From assembly GCA_001466705.2 (NCBI GenBank), contig LATX02000200.1, forward strand, positions 1,984,001 to 2,048,000: 64,000 nt of DNA. The letters run 5' to 3'. This stretch comes from Moniliophthora roreri. Lineage: Eukaryota > Basidiomycota > Agaricomycetes > Agaricales > Marasmiaceae. The notes beneath the pieces were generated by a model. It saw only the letters and a program-made list of their open reading frames with translations, searched no databases and was not told where the DNA came from. Position 1 is the stretch's first letter. Every line of letters begins with the position of its first letter. This document shows positions 35,685 to 46,538 of this stretch, piece by piece. Both the position numbers and the translations under genes were made by a program.

Positions 35685-36234
35685 TCAGAAATCGTCGTCG
35701 TCGTCAAAGTCCCGTCTTCGTTGGTACTGGATTCCGAAGCATAATCAGAGGAAGATGAGAAGATGAACATGCAACCAGCCTACGCACCACGATCGTGGAC
35801 TTTTTCGTCGTCGTCTGACCTTGCGCTTCTTCCATCTAATCGAATCATATAAACAGATCTGTTGAGGAACAAAAGGATCGCTTCGCACCTGTTCAAGCAA
35901 CTCGATCAACTGATTCTCCGACACCCGCCCTTTCAACTGCCCAGTCTGCGCCATCCGGAGTAAGATTCCTTCGATTTGTCGCGAGCGCTCCGGACTGACT
36001 AGCGCAATACGGGACACTGATTTAATTTTGAATATGGTTTCTACTGAGTAGACCGCAGGTATGATAATCGTAGCGGCACATACGTCGTTCTCTCGCAGCA
36101 GTGTCTAGGACAGTGGCCATGAGATCGCGTCGCATTTGTTCCTGATCTTGGGCTTTTTTCGCCTCATCTTCTTGTGACTTTTGCGATCCCTGAAGTTGCG
36201 CAACCTCGGGTGGGAGTTGACTGATGTTTTCCAT
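35685..36234 (-). CDS. PDCD5-like DNA-binding/chaperone-associated protein
   Basis: PDCD5 family (TFAR19), small helical proteins implicated in DNA binding and, in animals, in regulating the CCT chaperonin and apoptosis. Start MENISQLPPEVAQLQGSQKS. The core is EQMRRDLMATVLDTAARER, then after an intron RIALVSPERSRQIEGILLRM and GQLKGRVSENQLIELLEQ. Two more introns fit exactly: one of 53 nt rejoins at MEEAQGQTTTKKSTIV, the next rejoins at YQRRRDFDDDDDF, with TGA at 35685-35687. The acidic end is diagnostic of the family. About 120 residues, the expected size. Confidence 0.88.
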
Positions 36235-36328
36235 TTTTTTTTCAGACTGGTAAGTATATGATGTGAGGATTAGTGAGCAAGGGATGCGGCGCTTATTTCT
36301 TCGACTTGGTTAGCTGACTACTTCTATC
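36235..36328. promoter_or_regulatory. 94-bp divergent promoter, PDCD5 and RAD51D-like
   Basis: The start codons of the two genes are only 94 bp apart on opposite strands. An A/T run of eight or nine lies directly upstream of the PDCD5 ATG. With so little space the genes must share promoter elements or have very short leaders. Confidence 0.6.
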
Positions 36329-37562
36329 ATGCGGCTCAGTGCACTTGCATCATTACTCCCCGTTGGACTTGTCTCCTCCCTTGAAGCGATAGGAATCAAT
36401 ACAGATATTGACCTACTATTTGGGCCCTCAGACCTGGAAATTCTAAGGCGCTTACCACCACAAACAACGTCTCTAAAAGAATTGCGAAAGTCCATCTCCC
36501 TCGTTGCCGAATGCTCGTCTCCGAAAGGAGCTTCTGCCTTTCAGCTACTTCAAGAAGCATGTCCATATCGCAATCTGGAGTCACACTGTCTGGAACTAGA
36601 CTCGATTCTGGAAGGAGGATTCCGTTCATCCTATGTTTTCGAAGTTTCTGGAGACCGCAGATCAGGAAAAAGCGTAAAGTTGAATCTCTGAAATTCATTT
36701 TTCTCAAGTTCAATGTTGAGATACTCTAGACTCTTCTTCTAAACGTTGCTCTTCATTCTCTTGTCGATGACCCGGAAGCCGAAGCAGTATGGATAGATAC
36801 CACCGGGGATTTTTCGCCTGACCGAGCTGCTCAAGTTCTTGAATGCTTTTCGGCGGTGACATCCTCTTTTCCCGCTGGATTTCGGGTCAATCTGACGTCA
36901 TTGATTCTAGGATAAACCTAAAATCGGAGTACTGGAACGCTTGCAGGTTGCACTGGCAGTTGACATTGAAACCGTTCAGCGAGTGATGCAAGTAATAATC
37001 AGCCGGCTCGTAAGTTTTCTTGGCTCTGTCATACCTGTAAGATCTGACTTTTTGTGTCAGTATACTTCACAGAAGCCAAGGGCTAGGTGCATAGTAATCG
37101 ATAGCATCACTCCGCTGCTAGGACCATACTTGAGCTCGACGTCTACTCAAGGCCATGCTATCATGACCAGTTTCATGCGACATCTTCGTTCCATTGCTCG
37201 AACATACTCGCTTGTAATCTTTGTACGTCCCGACATTGAACCTTTTAGCTGTAGTAGTAACTCTTCCCAGGTTATCAACAACGCGACTGGGATTCTTGGA
37301 TCACAGCCAAATCCTCAGTCAATTTTCCCGGACACGGTGAAGAAACCTGCTCTAGGCGTCTCATTTCCGTACCTTACCGACGCTACTTTGTGGTTGACCG
37401 CCATCGGGTCTGGGGGCATTTACAGAATAGAGGTTTTGCGGTCCAGAATATCTGTACGTTTTTAGGTCACTCGTCTTGCACGCCCTTGTAATCGAGTCAA
37501 TCCCAGCGAACGAATGCATGGTGCGAGTTTGTGATGACCCATGGGATCTTACTTCCGGATAA
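36329..37562 (+). CDS. RAD51D-like recombinase paralogue
   Basis: RecA/RAD51 family ATPase, closest in pattern to RAD51D, which acts in homologous recombination with other RAD51 paralogues. Start MRLSALASLLPVGLVSSLEA, then GINTDIDLLFGPSDLEILRR, the N-terminal helical segment. CLELDSILEGGFRSSYVFEV leads to the Walker A motif GDRRSGKS; an intron then joins TLLLNVALHSLVDDPEAEA. VWIDTTGDFSPDRAAQVLEC is typical of RAD51D. Walker B is ARCIVIDSITPLL. An intron after RSRIS rejoins at SIPANECMVRVCDDPWDLTS, ending with TAA at 37560-37562. The core GxxxxGKS residues are intact. Confidence 0.82.
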
Positions 37563-38443
37563 AGTGGTCAGGGACCGTGTTGGTGAATAAGAATGCCACA
37601 TTATGATCGCAGAGACAACGCCAAGTTACATGGGTTCGGTGCTATTGGTCAGTTCGTCAAAGACGAACCTCAGCCCCAGGGCCCACGACAAGGGTGCACC
37701 AGGATAGTGATAGTCAGGCCTATCCTCCCCGGGGGAGTACCTACTGTAACTACCTATCTACGTCGACGAATGAGCACTCCATTCCCGTAGTTCTCGCATA
37801 GTCTATGGCGGCTCTCTTCAGTAGTTGAGTGGCACTTGTGTCGTTGAGCTAGCTATTTGATTTCGGGTATGACACGAGCGAAGATCATGGGTTGACACGT
37901 TGATGGACAGCCGGTGAATGAGGTTGATGAGCAAGGTTGATGAGTGAGGTTGAGGCAAGCGATCACAGCTCAAGACGTTGACAAGTCAGATAGACCTCAA
38001 AGTGGCAGCAGCTCAGCGTCGGATGACAACGATCGCGGATTTGTGTGGCGGGGACTTCTGCTGGTTTGCACCTTGATCTTAGACCCAGGATTTTGACATA
38101 TCGGTAGACCTAAGGTATCTCTGACTAAGAGGCTGCGACTAGGAGGAAGAAAGAGATCAACCTACCATGAGACCCTCTGATTGCCCACGTCTTGCGCCTC
38201 TCTGACCGTCGATATTGATGGCTTGTGTGGCTTATCCGACAATTTGCGAAGGAGCATGTGGCGAAGAGTGGCGTAATTGAGCAGCGAGTTTTTTGGGTTT
38301 AACCTTGCGGCTAGGTCTAATACCTAGAGGATTCAAGTCGATGTTGGAGTTTACATGAGATAGTGGCACATACGGCGAGGGACCAAAGATTTGAATTGTT
38401 TCATGAATGTCGAGATCGAGGAGATGAAATAGTGGAGATACGA
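37563..38443. other. No gene; short imperfect tandem repeat
   Basis: Short open frames only. At about 37914-37957 a unit close to GAGGTTGATGAGCAAG recurs in shortened form about three times. No RNA gene is seen. Confidence 0.4.
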
Positions 38444-41156
38444 TGAAAGAAGTTGTGAGGGAGAAGAGGAGAAAAGGTCGCAAACGGTGGATGGTTAAGA
38501 AAGAAAGAGTGTGGCTCAGCTTTTCTACTGGTTATTCCTTTGTTCATATTTGGTCGGAGGTGACACGCGTAGATGATCGTCAATGAGCGGTGTTGAACTG
38601 ATGGGGGCCACCAACCTCAAACAGTGGGTCCATTGATTTTCATAGCTCTGCTGTTCCTAGCTGCACTATACCGGAGACGGAACTCCTGTCCGATATTACT
38701 GATAACGGAGAACCCGGGTGAGCCCTCAGCTTGGATTGTCGTTATGTATAGCAAATTTAAATACAAGGGGGTTAGACGAAAACATCATAAGTGCGCTGGC
38801 CTTCCGCTGCTCGCGGGACTTGGCCTGGTATCAAGTAATATGTAGGATGTGAGTTGATTGACTTGGTAGGTCCGGCGTATGAGCGCTTCATCACTCGACT
38901 TGGAAGGGCGCTAGTCAGTCCGGTATAGACCTGAGTCCGGCCCTTCTATGACGATGACAAGCAACACAGGGTGTAGCATCATTGCAATGAACCAGGCAAA
39001 TTGCCTATGTTGGCATTGTAATGATTACATTCAGTATCCTGGTCAAGGATCCCATTGGAATGATGACTCTTCCAAGTCGACCGTTTATGTGTGCCCATTG
39101 TAATGATTTCAGCCGCAAAAGTCCTCGGAGTCTAGGCCTACATGGTGTAGAACAACAAGGGCAAGTAGCAGGTACGCACCTTGAGATTGAGCCTGAGAGG
39201 ACACATGACGGACAGCACTCCGGTCATGCTGTATTGGGCCCGGTGTATGTGCTCTTGAGCAGATAAAGATAGGATTGGTGATAGCTGAAAGGGGCAGCAG
39301 GAATTAAATGTCGACTCGGCACTGCCAGCGATGTTACGGCCCTCTGGTGAATTTTCAAATTGGCGTCGAATTCCTGGGGGATTACAGGCTTGTTCGCGAT
39401 GACAGGAAGAGGTACAATGACAGGGATTAAAATGATTAGTGTACTGTTTTGTTGAATTTGAGGCATGGCGCTCGCCTGTTATGTGGGGGAGAAATGTTTG
39501 GATTTGAATTAGCCTGCTCATTGGATCAGGGGGGAGGCGGGCCGTGGTTCCAGAACACCGGGACGGTTGGTTGGTTGCCTGATGGCCGGCTTAAAAAATT
39601 TTCTTGAGCCAATTTTTTTTTGAACTTTGAACACTTTCTCAGTAACCAAAGGTTCTTTTATAACCATCTTCATAGCAGAAAGACTCAAATTTGCTCCTAT
39701 ATGCCTTTTGGATACTGGTCCAGATCAGTTTCCTGCCCACCCATGGTCCTTGGGGCTCACTCACAGGTATTTTAAGGGTTTGTGGTGGTTTGGGTGTATA
39801 GGACTGGGAGTTCTCCATAATAGGGTTACATTATATGCCTTCTTGAACCAACTTACACCCTGGATACATATACTATCCTTAGATCTCAGCAGATATCAAT
39901 CTCTAGAGATTTGCAGTTGCTTGCTTGGGCTCCTGTACCTAGAATATAATGTAGATGAACCTTACAAACAGTTTGAAACATTCTACTGCAGACTTTGGTA
40001 TATTGTGCTCACACTTTGCTGAACCTAGCTAATGTGAAGGGAGAAGAGGACTAGCGCTAGTCAGGCACTTGCTACTTAGCACCTTCTAAAAAGGTGATGT
40101 CATGTGAACTACCTTCCATATATGGTAGTCAGTGGTTGGTTGGTTCACTGTGATGGTCCTTAAAAAAAAAAATTTGACCCCATGTACAAAAAAAAAAAAT
40201 TTCCCTCCCCCCTGCATTGGATTTATAGTCATTGAACATTTGAATCAAAGGCTGGGTGTAAGGCAGACTGAAATAAAGAATGGTTTTCTGATCTATCAGG
40301 AGAATTAAAGATAATGATAGGCATCAAGAGCATTGAACATGCACCATAGTGATCCAGCAACCACAAATCCACCACCTTGATTTTTCAACCTCTCCAGTCC
40401 TTCAATGTGACCTTCCTAAGTTCTAGGGGACATGAATTATATCCTACAGTTATCTCAGAAGAGTTCTGTAGAGGCTGATTGACTGAGAGAGAGCCTGACA
40501 GGATAGAAAGACCTTGAATCCTTGTACCTGTCTTTGTTGGCCTCTCAATGAGCATCTAGGATGACAACAAAGTACTCAAAATGCACCTGAGACTATGCTG
40601 AGTATTGAGAAGTTAGTATAGTACTGAGTTGATGTTCTGGATGCAGTAGTGTTTGACCTGATGCTATCAAGGCATGAAAGTAGTAGAGGAAGAGTGAATA
40701 AAGTCACCTCTGGCTTGTTCAGATGTTTGACTTTTTCATTAGACCATAATATGATATAGTAAGCAGGATTTTTGACCTACCTGATGTGCTGAATCAAGTG
40801 ATAGACTTTTCTAAGGGTTTTGGGATCATGGAGAGTGACGATCAAGCAAAAATATGTTCTCAATTTCTGTTCCGAGAAACTGGACTTTGGGCACTTGACT
40901 GGCACTAATGGTAGAATCCTCATCGCTCGCTTCTTGTTCTGTGAGCAAGTTGGGGTGCCTTTGCTATCATGGTAAAATTTATTGTAGATATGGAGTAGTA
41001 CAAGAAGCCATATGCATACATTTCCCCACAACAGACACTATTTCGAAACATTACCAAGGGACATCACCACTAGTACTCATCCCAAAACCATGAGTCAATG
41101 TTCATCTGTTCTTCTAAACCCAGGTGATTACAAGAGTTGAGCACTCTCAGTAAGGC
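38444..41156 (+). repeat. 2,713-bp duplicated segment, copy 1
   Basis: This stretch recurs in direct orientation at 41544-44256 with a constant offset of 3,100 bp. Every line I compared is identical, including long A runs near 40170 and 40190. It ends exactly at the N at 41157. The short open frames inside show no domain. The sequence includes diverged copies of GGTTGGTTGGTT followed by TTAAAAAA at about 39563 and 40136, and CATTGYAATG motifs at 38980, 39014 and 39096. It is probably one contig end counted twice rather than a biological tandem duplication. Confidence 0.93.
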
Positions 41157-41157
41157 N
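41157..41157. other. Single-N assembly junction
   Basis: One ambiguous base immediately after the end of duplicate copy 1. Scaffolders use such an N between contigs judged adjacent but not merged. Confidence 0.85.
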
Positions 41158-41542
41158 TGATACAGATAGCACACCTGCAAAAAGTACATAGCATTATAAT
41201 AGGGTTATAACCCTCATAATGCATTATGAGTTCCATAACCATTAGCAACCCTGTTATATGCCAAGTCAGATATGGTAACCTAGTTATAATGTAGTTGTAA
41301 CATACCATAATAATTACAAGTCCCATAATAATTATGATAAGTTGCAATGCCATTACAACCTAAAGACAATGTTACAACTACATTACAACCCTACTGGACA
41401 GTAAATAGATACCAAATCCTTATCAGAATCACTATTAAAATGTATTGAAGTGTATTTAGCTGTTATAATGTATTTTGACTATTCAGATCGGAGACAAAAA
41501 GAAATAAAAATCCATTCATTGCAACCTCTGAGTCAAACCCAC
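41158..41542. repeat. 385-bp AT-rich piece with repeated GTTATAA/ATTACAA words
   Basis: Flanked by N on both sides. It is built from words such as GGGTTATAACCCT, AATGCATTATGA, TAGTTATAATGTAGTTGTAAC and CATTACAACC, many of them inverted relative to each other. It looks like a fragment of a dispersed repeat, or a small contig placed by read pairs. No coding potential. Confidence 0.6.
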
Positions 41543-41543
41543 N
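41543..41543. other. Single-N assembly junction
   Basis: Second ambiguous base; duplicate copy 2 begins at the very next position. Confidence 0.85.
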
Positions 41544-44256
41544 TGAAAGAAGTTGTGAGGGAGAAGAGGAGAAAAGGTCGCAAACGGTGGATGGTTAAGA
41601 AAGAAAGAGTGTGGCTCAGCTTTTCTACTGGTTATTCCTTTGTTCATATTTGGTCGGAGGTGACACGCGTAGATGATCGTCAATGAGCGGTGTTGAACTG
41701 ATGGGGGCCACCAACCTCAAACAGTGGGTCCATTGATTTTCATAGCTCTGCTGTTCCTAGCTGCACTATACCGGAGACGGAACTCCTGTCCGATATTACT
41801 GATAACGGAGAACCCGGGTGAGCCCTCAGCTTGGATTGTCGTTATGTATAGCAAATTTAAATACAAGGGGGTTAGACGAAAACATCATAAGTGCGCTGGC
41901 CTTCCGCTGCTCGCGGGACTTGGCCTGGTATCAAGTAATATGTAGGATGTGAGTTGATTGACTTGGTAGGTCCGGCGTATGAGCGCTTCATCACTCGACT
42001 TGGAAGGGCGCTAGTCAGTCCGGTATAGACCTGAGTCCGGCCCTTCTATGACGATGACAAGCAACACAGGGTGTAGCATCATTGCAATGAACCAGGCAAA
42101 TTGCCTATGTTGGCATTGTAATGATTACATTCAGTATCCTGGTCAAGGATCCCATTGGAATGATGACTCTTCCAAGTCGACCGTTTATGTGTGCCCATTG
42201 TAATGATTTCAGCCGCAAAAGTCCTCGGAGTCTAGGCCTACATGGTGTAGAACAACAAGGGCAAGTAGCAGGTACGCACCTTGAGATTGAGCCTGAGAGG
42301 ACACATGACGGACAGCACTCCGGTCATGCTGTATTGGGCCCGGTGTATGTGCTCTTGAGCAGATAAAGATAGGATTGGTGATAGCTGAAAGGGGCAGCAG
42401 GAATTAAATGTCGACTCGGCACTGCCAGCGATGTTACGGCCCTCTGGTGAATTTTCAAATTGGCGTCGAATTCCTGGGGGATTACAGGCTTGTTCGCGAT
42501 GACAGGAAGAGGTACAATGACAGGGATTAAAATGATTAGTGTACTGTTTTGTTGAATTTGAGGCATGGCGCTCGCCTGTTATGTGGGGGAGAAATGTTTG
42601 GATTTGAATTAGCCTGCTCATTGGATCAGGGGGGAGGCGGGCCGTGGTTCCAGAACACCGGGACGGTTGGTTGGTTGCCTGATGGCCGGCTTAAAAAATT
42701 TTCTTGAGCCAATTTTTTTTTGAACTTTGAACACTTTCTCAGTAACCAAAGGTTCTTTTATAACCATCTTCATAGCAGAAAGACTCAAATTTGCTCCTAT
42801 ATGCCTTTTGGATACTGGTCCAGATCAGTTTCCTGCCCACCCATGGTCCTTGGGGCTCACTCACAGGTATTTTAAGGGTTTGTGGTGGTTTGGGTGTATA
42901 GGACTGGGAGTTCTCCATAATAGGGTTACATTATATGCCTTCTTGAACCAACTTACACCCTGGATACATATACTATCCTTAGATCTCAGCAGATATCAAT
43001 CTCTAGAGATTTGCAGTTGCTTGCTTGGGCTCCTGTACCTAGAATATAATGTAGATGAACCTTACAAACAGTTTGAAACATTCTACTGCAGACTTTGGTA
43101 TATTGTGCTCACACTTTGCTGAACCTAGCTAATGTGAAGGGAGAAGAGGACTAGCGCTAGTCAGGCACTTGCTACTTAGCACCTTCTAAAAAGGTGATGT
43201 CATGTGAACTACCTTCCATATATGGTAGTCAGTGGTTGGTTGGTTCACTGTGATGGTCCTTAAAAAAAAAAATTTGACCCCATGTACAAAAAAAAAAAAT
43301 TTCCCTCCCCCCTGCATTGGATTTATAGTCATTGAACATTTGAATCAAAGGCTGGGTGTAAGGCAGACTGAAATAAAGAATGGTTTTCTGATCTATCAGG
43401 AGAATTAAAGATAATGATAGGCATCAAGAGCATTGAACATGCACCATAGTGATCCAGCAACCACAAATCCACCACCTTGATTTTTCAACCTCTCCAGTCC
43501 TTCAATGTGACCTTCCTAAGTTCTAGGGGACATGAATTATATCCTACAGTTATCTCAGAAGAGTTCTGTAGAGGCTGATTGACTGAGAGAGAGCCTGACA
43601 GGATAGAAAGACCTTGAATCCTTGTACCTGTCTTTGTTGGCCTCTCAATGAGCATCTAGGATGACAACAAAGTACTCAAAATGCACCTGAGACTATGCTG
43701 AGTATTGAGAAGTTAGTATAGTACTGAGTTGATGTTCTGGATGCAGTAGTGTTTGACCTGATGCTATCAAGGCATGAAAGTAGTAGAGGAAGAGTGAATA
43801 AAGTCACCTCTGGCTTGTTCAGATGTTTGACTTTTTCATTAGACCATAATATGATATAGTAAGCAGGATTTTTGACCTACCTGATGTGCTGAATCAAGTG
43901 ATAGACTTTTCTAAGGGTTTTGGGATCATGGAGAGTGACGATCAAGCAAAAATATGTTCTCAATTTCTGTTCCGAGAAACTGGACTTTGGGCACTTGACT
44001 GGCACTAATGGTAGAATCCTCATCGCTCGCTTCTTGTTCTGTGAGCAAGTTGGGGTGCCTTTGCTATCATGGTAAAATTTATTGTAGATATGGAGTAGTA
44101 CAAGAAGCCATATGCATACATTTCCCCACAACAGACACTATTTCGAAACATTACCAAGGGACATCACCACTAGTACTCATCCCAAAACCATGAGTCAATG
44201 TTCATCTGTTCTTCTAAACCCAGGTGATTACAAGAGTTGAGCACTCTCAGTAAGGC
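41544..44256 (+). repeat. 2,713-bp duplicated segment, copy 2
   Basis: Same sequence as 38444-41156, in the same orientation. It starts directly after the N at 41543. Sequence continues without a break from 44256 into the palindrome-rich stretch and the cupredoxin gene. Copy 1 carries the natural left flank and copy 2 the natural right flank, which is what two overlapping contig ends would give. Confidence 0.93.
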
Positions 44257-44447
44257 TGGATTCCTGCAGTCTCTTTCATGATTTTCCTTATGTTGAAAAT
44301 AGAGTTTCAGAACACTCCAAAGACAAATTTCAAGCCCACCAGATGTGGGACAGTGCACAGGCCCTCAATGGAATCCCAGATCACCATGACTCGAAGTCAT
44401 GGTCAATTTTCATGCAACAAAAAAATTACTCAAATGGCTATGAAAAA

Positions 44448-44565
44448 TCATTACAATGAATGCTCACCAAGCCAAAGGGCGGCTGAGCACCCAGAGGAAT
44501 TGTCATTGTAATGACATGCACCATGTGGAGGACACACTCAGTCACACTCAGTCATTGCAATGACT
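44448..44565. repeat. Cluster of near-palindromic CATTGYAATG motifs
   Basis: TCATTACAATGA at 44448-44459, TGTCATTGTAATGACA at 44501-44516 and the perfect 16-bp palindrome AGTCATTGCAATGACT at 44550-44565. Related copies lie at 38979-38990, 39014-39023 and 39096-39105, and in the second duplicate at +3,100. Confidence 0.7.
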
Positions 44566-44907
44566 CTGTGTGCTCCGCACCTGAAGCATTCCAATACCGC
44601 TACATGGACTCCTCTGGTTTCATGGGCATAATCTGCATGACTTATTGCAATTCCATTGCACATGAAATGAATTTTCATTGTTTACTGCGCGATCCCAAAG
44701 TTTGGTATAATCGAGGTTCCTTTTGTTTACAGAGTCGGTGCCACAGCATATTGCAGGCGTATTGTTCTCTTTTCAAACCTCGACATTGTATTCGGACAGC
44801 GTGGGAAAGTAACTTTTCTGTTGGATATCCAAATATGGTAATTCATGACGTTACGAGGCAAATTCTTTTTGTTCTCTCGTCCATTGTCTTTCGAGCATTC
44901 GAGCAAG

Positions 44908-44914
44908 TATAAAA
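44908..44914 (+). promoter_or_regulatory. TATA box of cupredoxin gene
   Basis: TATAAAA 110 nt upstream of the ATG at 45024, in a region without other features; a plausible core promoter for a secreted-protein gene. Confidence 0.5.
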
Positions 44915-45023
44915 TGGTCAACGTATGGTCCCAAGTGCACATTCACTCCATCTTGCGCCTCTCCTTCTCTCATCCTTGACGGATTTCCCTCGTTTCATTC
45001 AACTTCAGTTTACAACGATAATA

Positions 45024-46271
45024 ATGTTCTCTCGCAAAGCATTCTTTGCCCTTTTTGCTGCAACGATCCCAGTCGTCCGTTCAGCTACTATCGATGTCCA
45101 GGTCGGTGGCCCAGGAGTCTTGAAATTCAACCCCGAGTTTGTTGTAAGTAGTTGTCTCTGTATGCTTCTTGACAATTGACTTAGTAATTTCTTTTCCGTA
45201 GAATGCCAACGTTGGAGACGTCTTGCGATTCACCTTCAAGCAAAAGAATCATACAGTCACGCAGTCCTCTTTGGAGGCACCCTGTTCACCACTAGCAGAT
45301 GGAGTTGACTCTGGATTGTGAGCCCTGCAATTCCCTTTTATTTAATTGATACGGATGTCTGATCTTTCGTTTAGCATCCCCGTCGCCGACTCTGTAACTT
45401 CAGGCTTCCCAGTAGCCGAAATGACAATCGACAGCACTGATCCTATATGGATGTATTGTCGTCAAGGCAATCACTGTCAGCAGGGCATGGTCTTTGCAGT
45501 AAACCCAGGAGATAAATTTGGACAATTCAAGGCCGCTGCTACTGGCAATGCTGCTTCTCCTTCCGCATCTGCATCTGGTGCTGCTACTGCCACCGCAACC
45601 GTATCCGGCGGTCAAACCACCACTTCCAGCTCCGGCTCGTCAGCACCCACCGCAGCGACTTCGACAGACCACAGAGTCGTCGTCGGCGGTCCTGGGAAGC
45701 TTACTTATGAGCCTTCAAACATCAATGCTCAAGTTGGAGACACTGTCACCTTCGAGTTCCGTCAGAAGAACCACACCGTTACTCAGAGCACGTTCGATAA
45801 CCCTTGCCGTGCCCTGTCCCTCACCTCGACCACTGGGCAGATTGGTTTCGACTCTGGATTGTAAGTCAACTCGCTATAACATCAGTGTCGTTGCTCATAT
45901 TTAAATTTCAGTATGGCTGTCGCTGATGATGCTACCAACTTCCCTACCTACACGATCCAGATCAACGATGTATGTGCCCTCTTCTAGCTATTAGATCTCT
46001 TTGACTTACATCGGGTTTTCATTTCTAGACCAAGCCAATCTGGGCTTACTGCCGCCAGGGTAACCACTGCGGAAGCGGAATGGTGTTCAGCGTCAACGCT
46101 GTCGCGCCCAACACTTTTGACGCTTTCAAGGCCAAAGCCATGCAGATTAATGGCACCGCTTCCAACAACACCGCTACCTCGACACCAGAAAATGCTGCTG
46201 CATCCTCGAGGCTCAGTGCTGGTACACTAGCCCTTGCCGTTGCTGGAGCATTACTGGGGTCGTTCTTCTGA
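45024..46271 (+). CDS. Extracellular two-domain cupredoxin, GPI-anchored type
   Basis: Signal peptide MFSRKAFFALFAATIPVVRS precedes ATIDVQVGGPGVLKFNP, a plastocyanin-like cupredoxin. Two copies follow. Copy 1 has VGDVLRFTFKQKNHTVTQS and YCRQGNHCQQGMVFAVNPGD; copy 2 has VGDTVTFEFRQKNHTVTQS and YCRQGNHCGSGMVFSVN. In each the type-1 copper ligand set is visible: His in KNHT, then Cys, His and Met in CRQGNHCxxGM. A Ser/Thr/Ala-rich linker of about 60 residues separates them. The C-terminus has a small-residue region and a hydrophobic tail (LALAVAGALLGSFF) typical of GPI addition. Introns fall at equivalent places in both domains, pointing to an internal duplication. Likely a cell-wall or membrane copper protein; reaction unknown. 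Confidence 0.87.
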
Positions 46272-46538
46272 TCGACACTAGTGCTCGGACTTGTTTCATG
46301 ATTTTTGCTCATTTCTCTTCGGGTTTCATTTGCATTCATCTCTTGTATCGATATACGTCTCCTCTACACCACCTTAGACCAGTTGTATCGACCACATTCA
46401 TTCGGATATTTGTTGTATAATCATGTACTTTACTATACCGATAATGAGGATAGTAATTGTCATAACTCCATGACCCATTAGGATCGACAAAAGTCCTCAT
46501 ATTCTTATAGAATTTGTTATACAAAACTAGTTTGCTCT

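Noticed and set aside
39627..40022. 131-codon plus-strand frame in the repeated segment
   Set aside because: Hydrophobic, no domain, AT-rich surroundings; not convincing as a gene and duplicated only because the segment is.
38444..44256. LTR retrotransposon interpretation of the two identical 2.7-kb copies
   Set aside because: The interior is only 385 bp with no gag or pol coding sequence, and the edges coincide with N junctions rather than TG...CA ends with target duplications.
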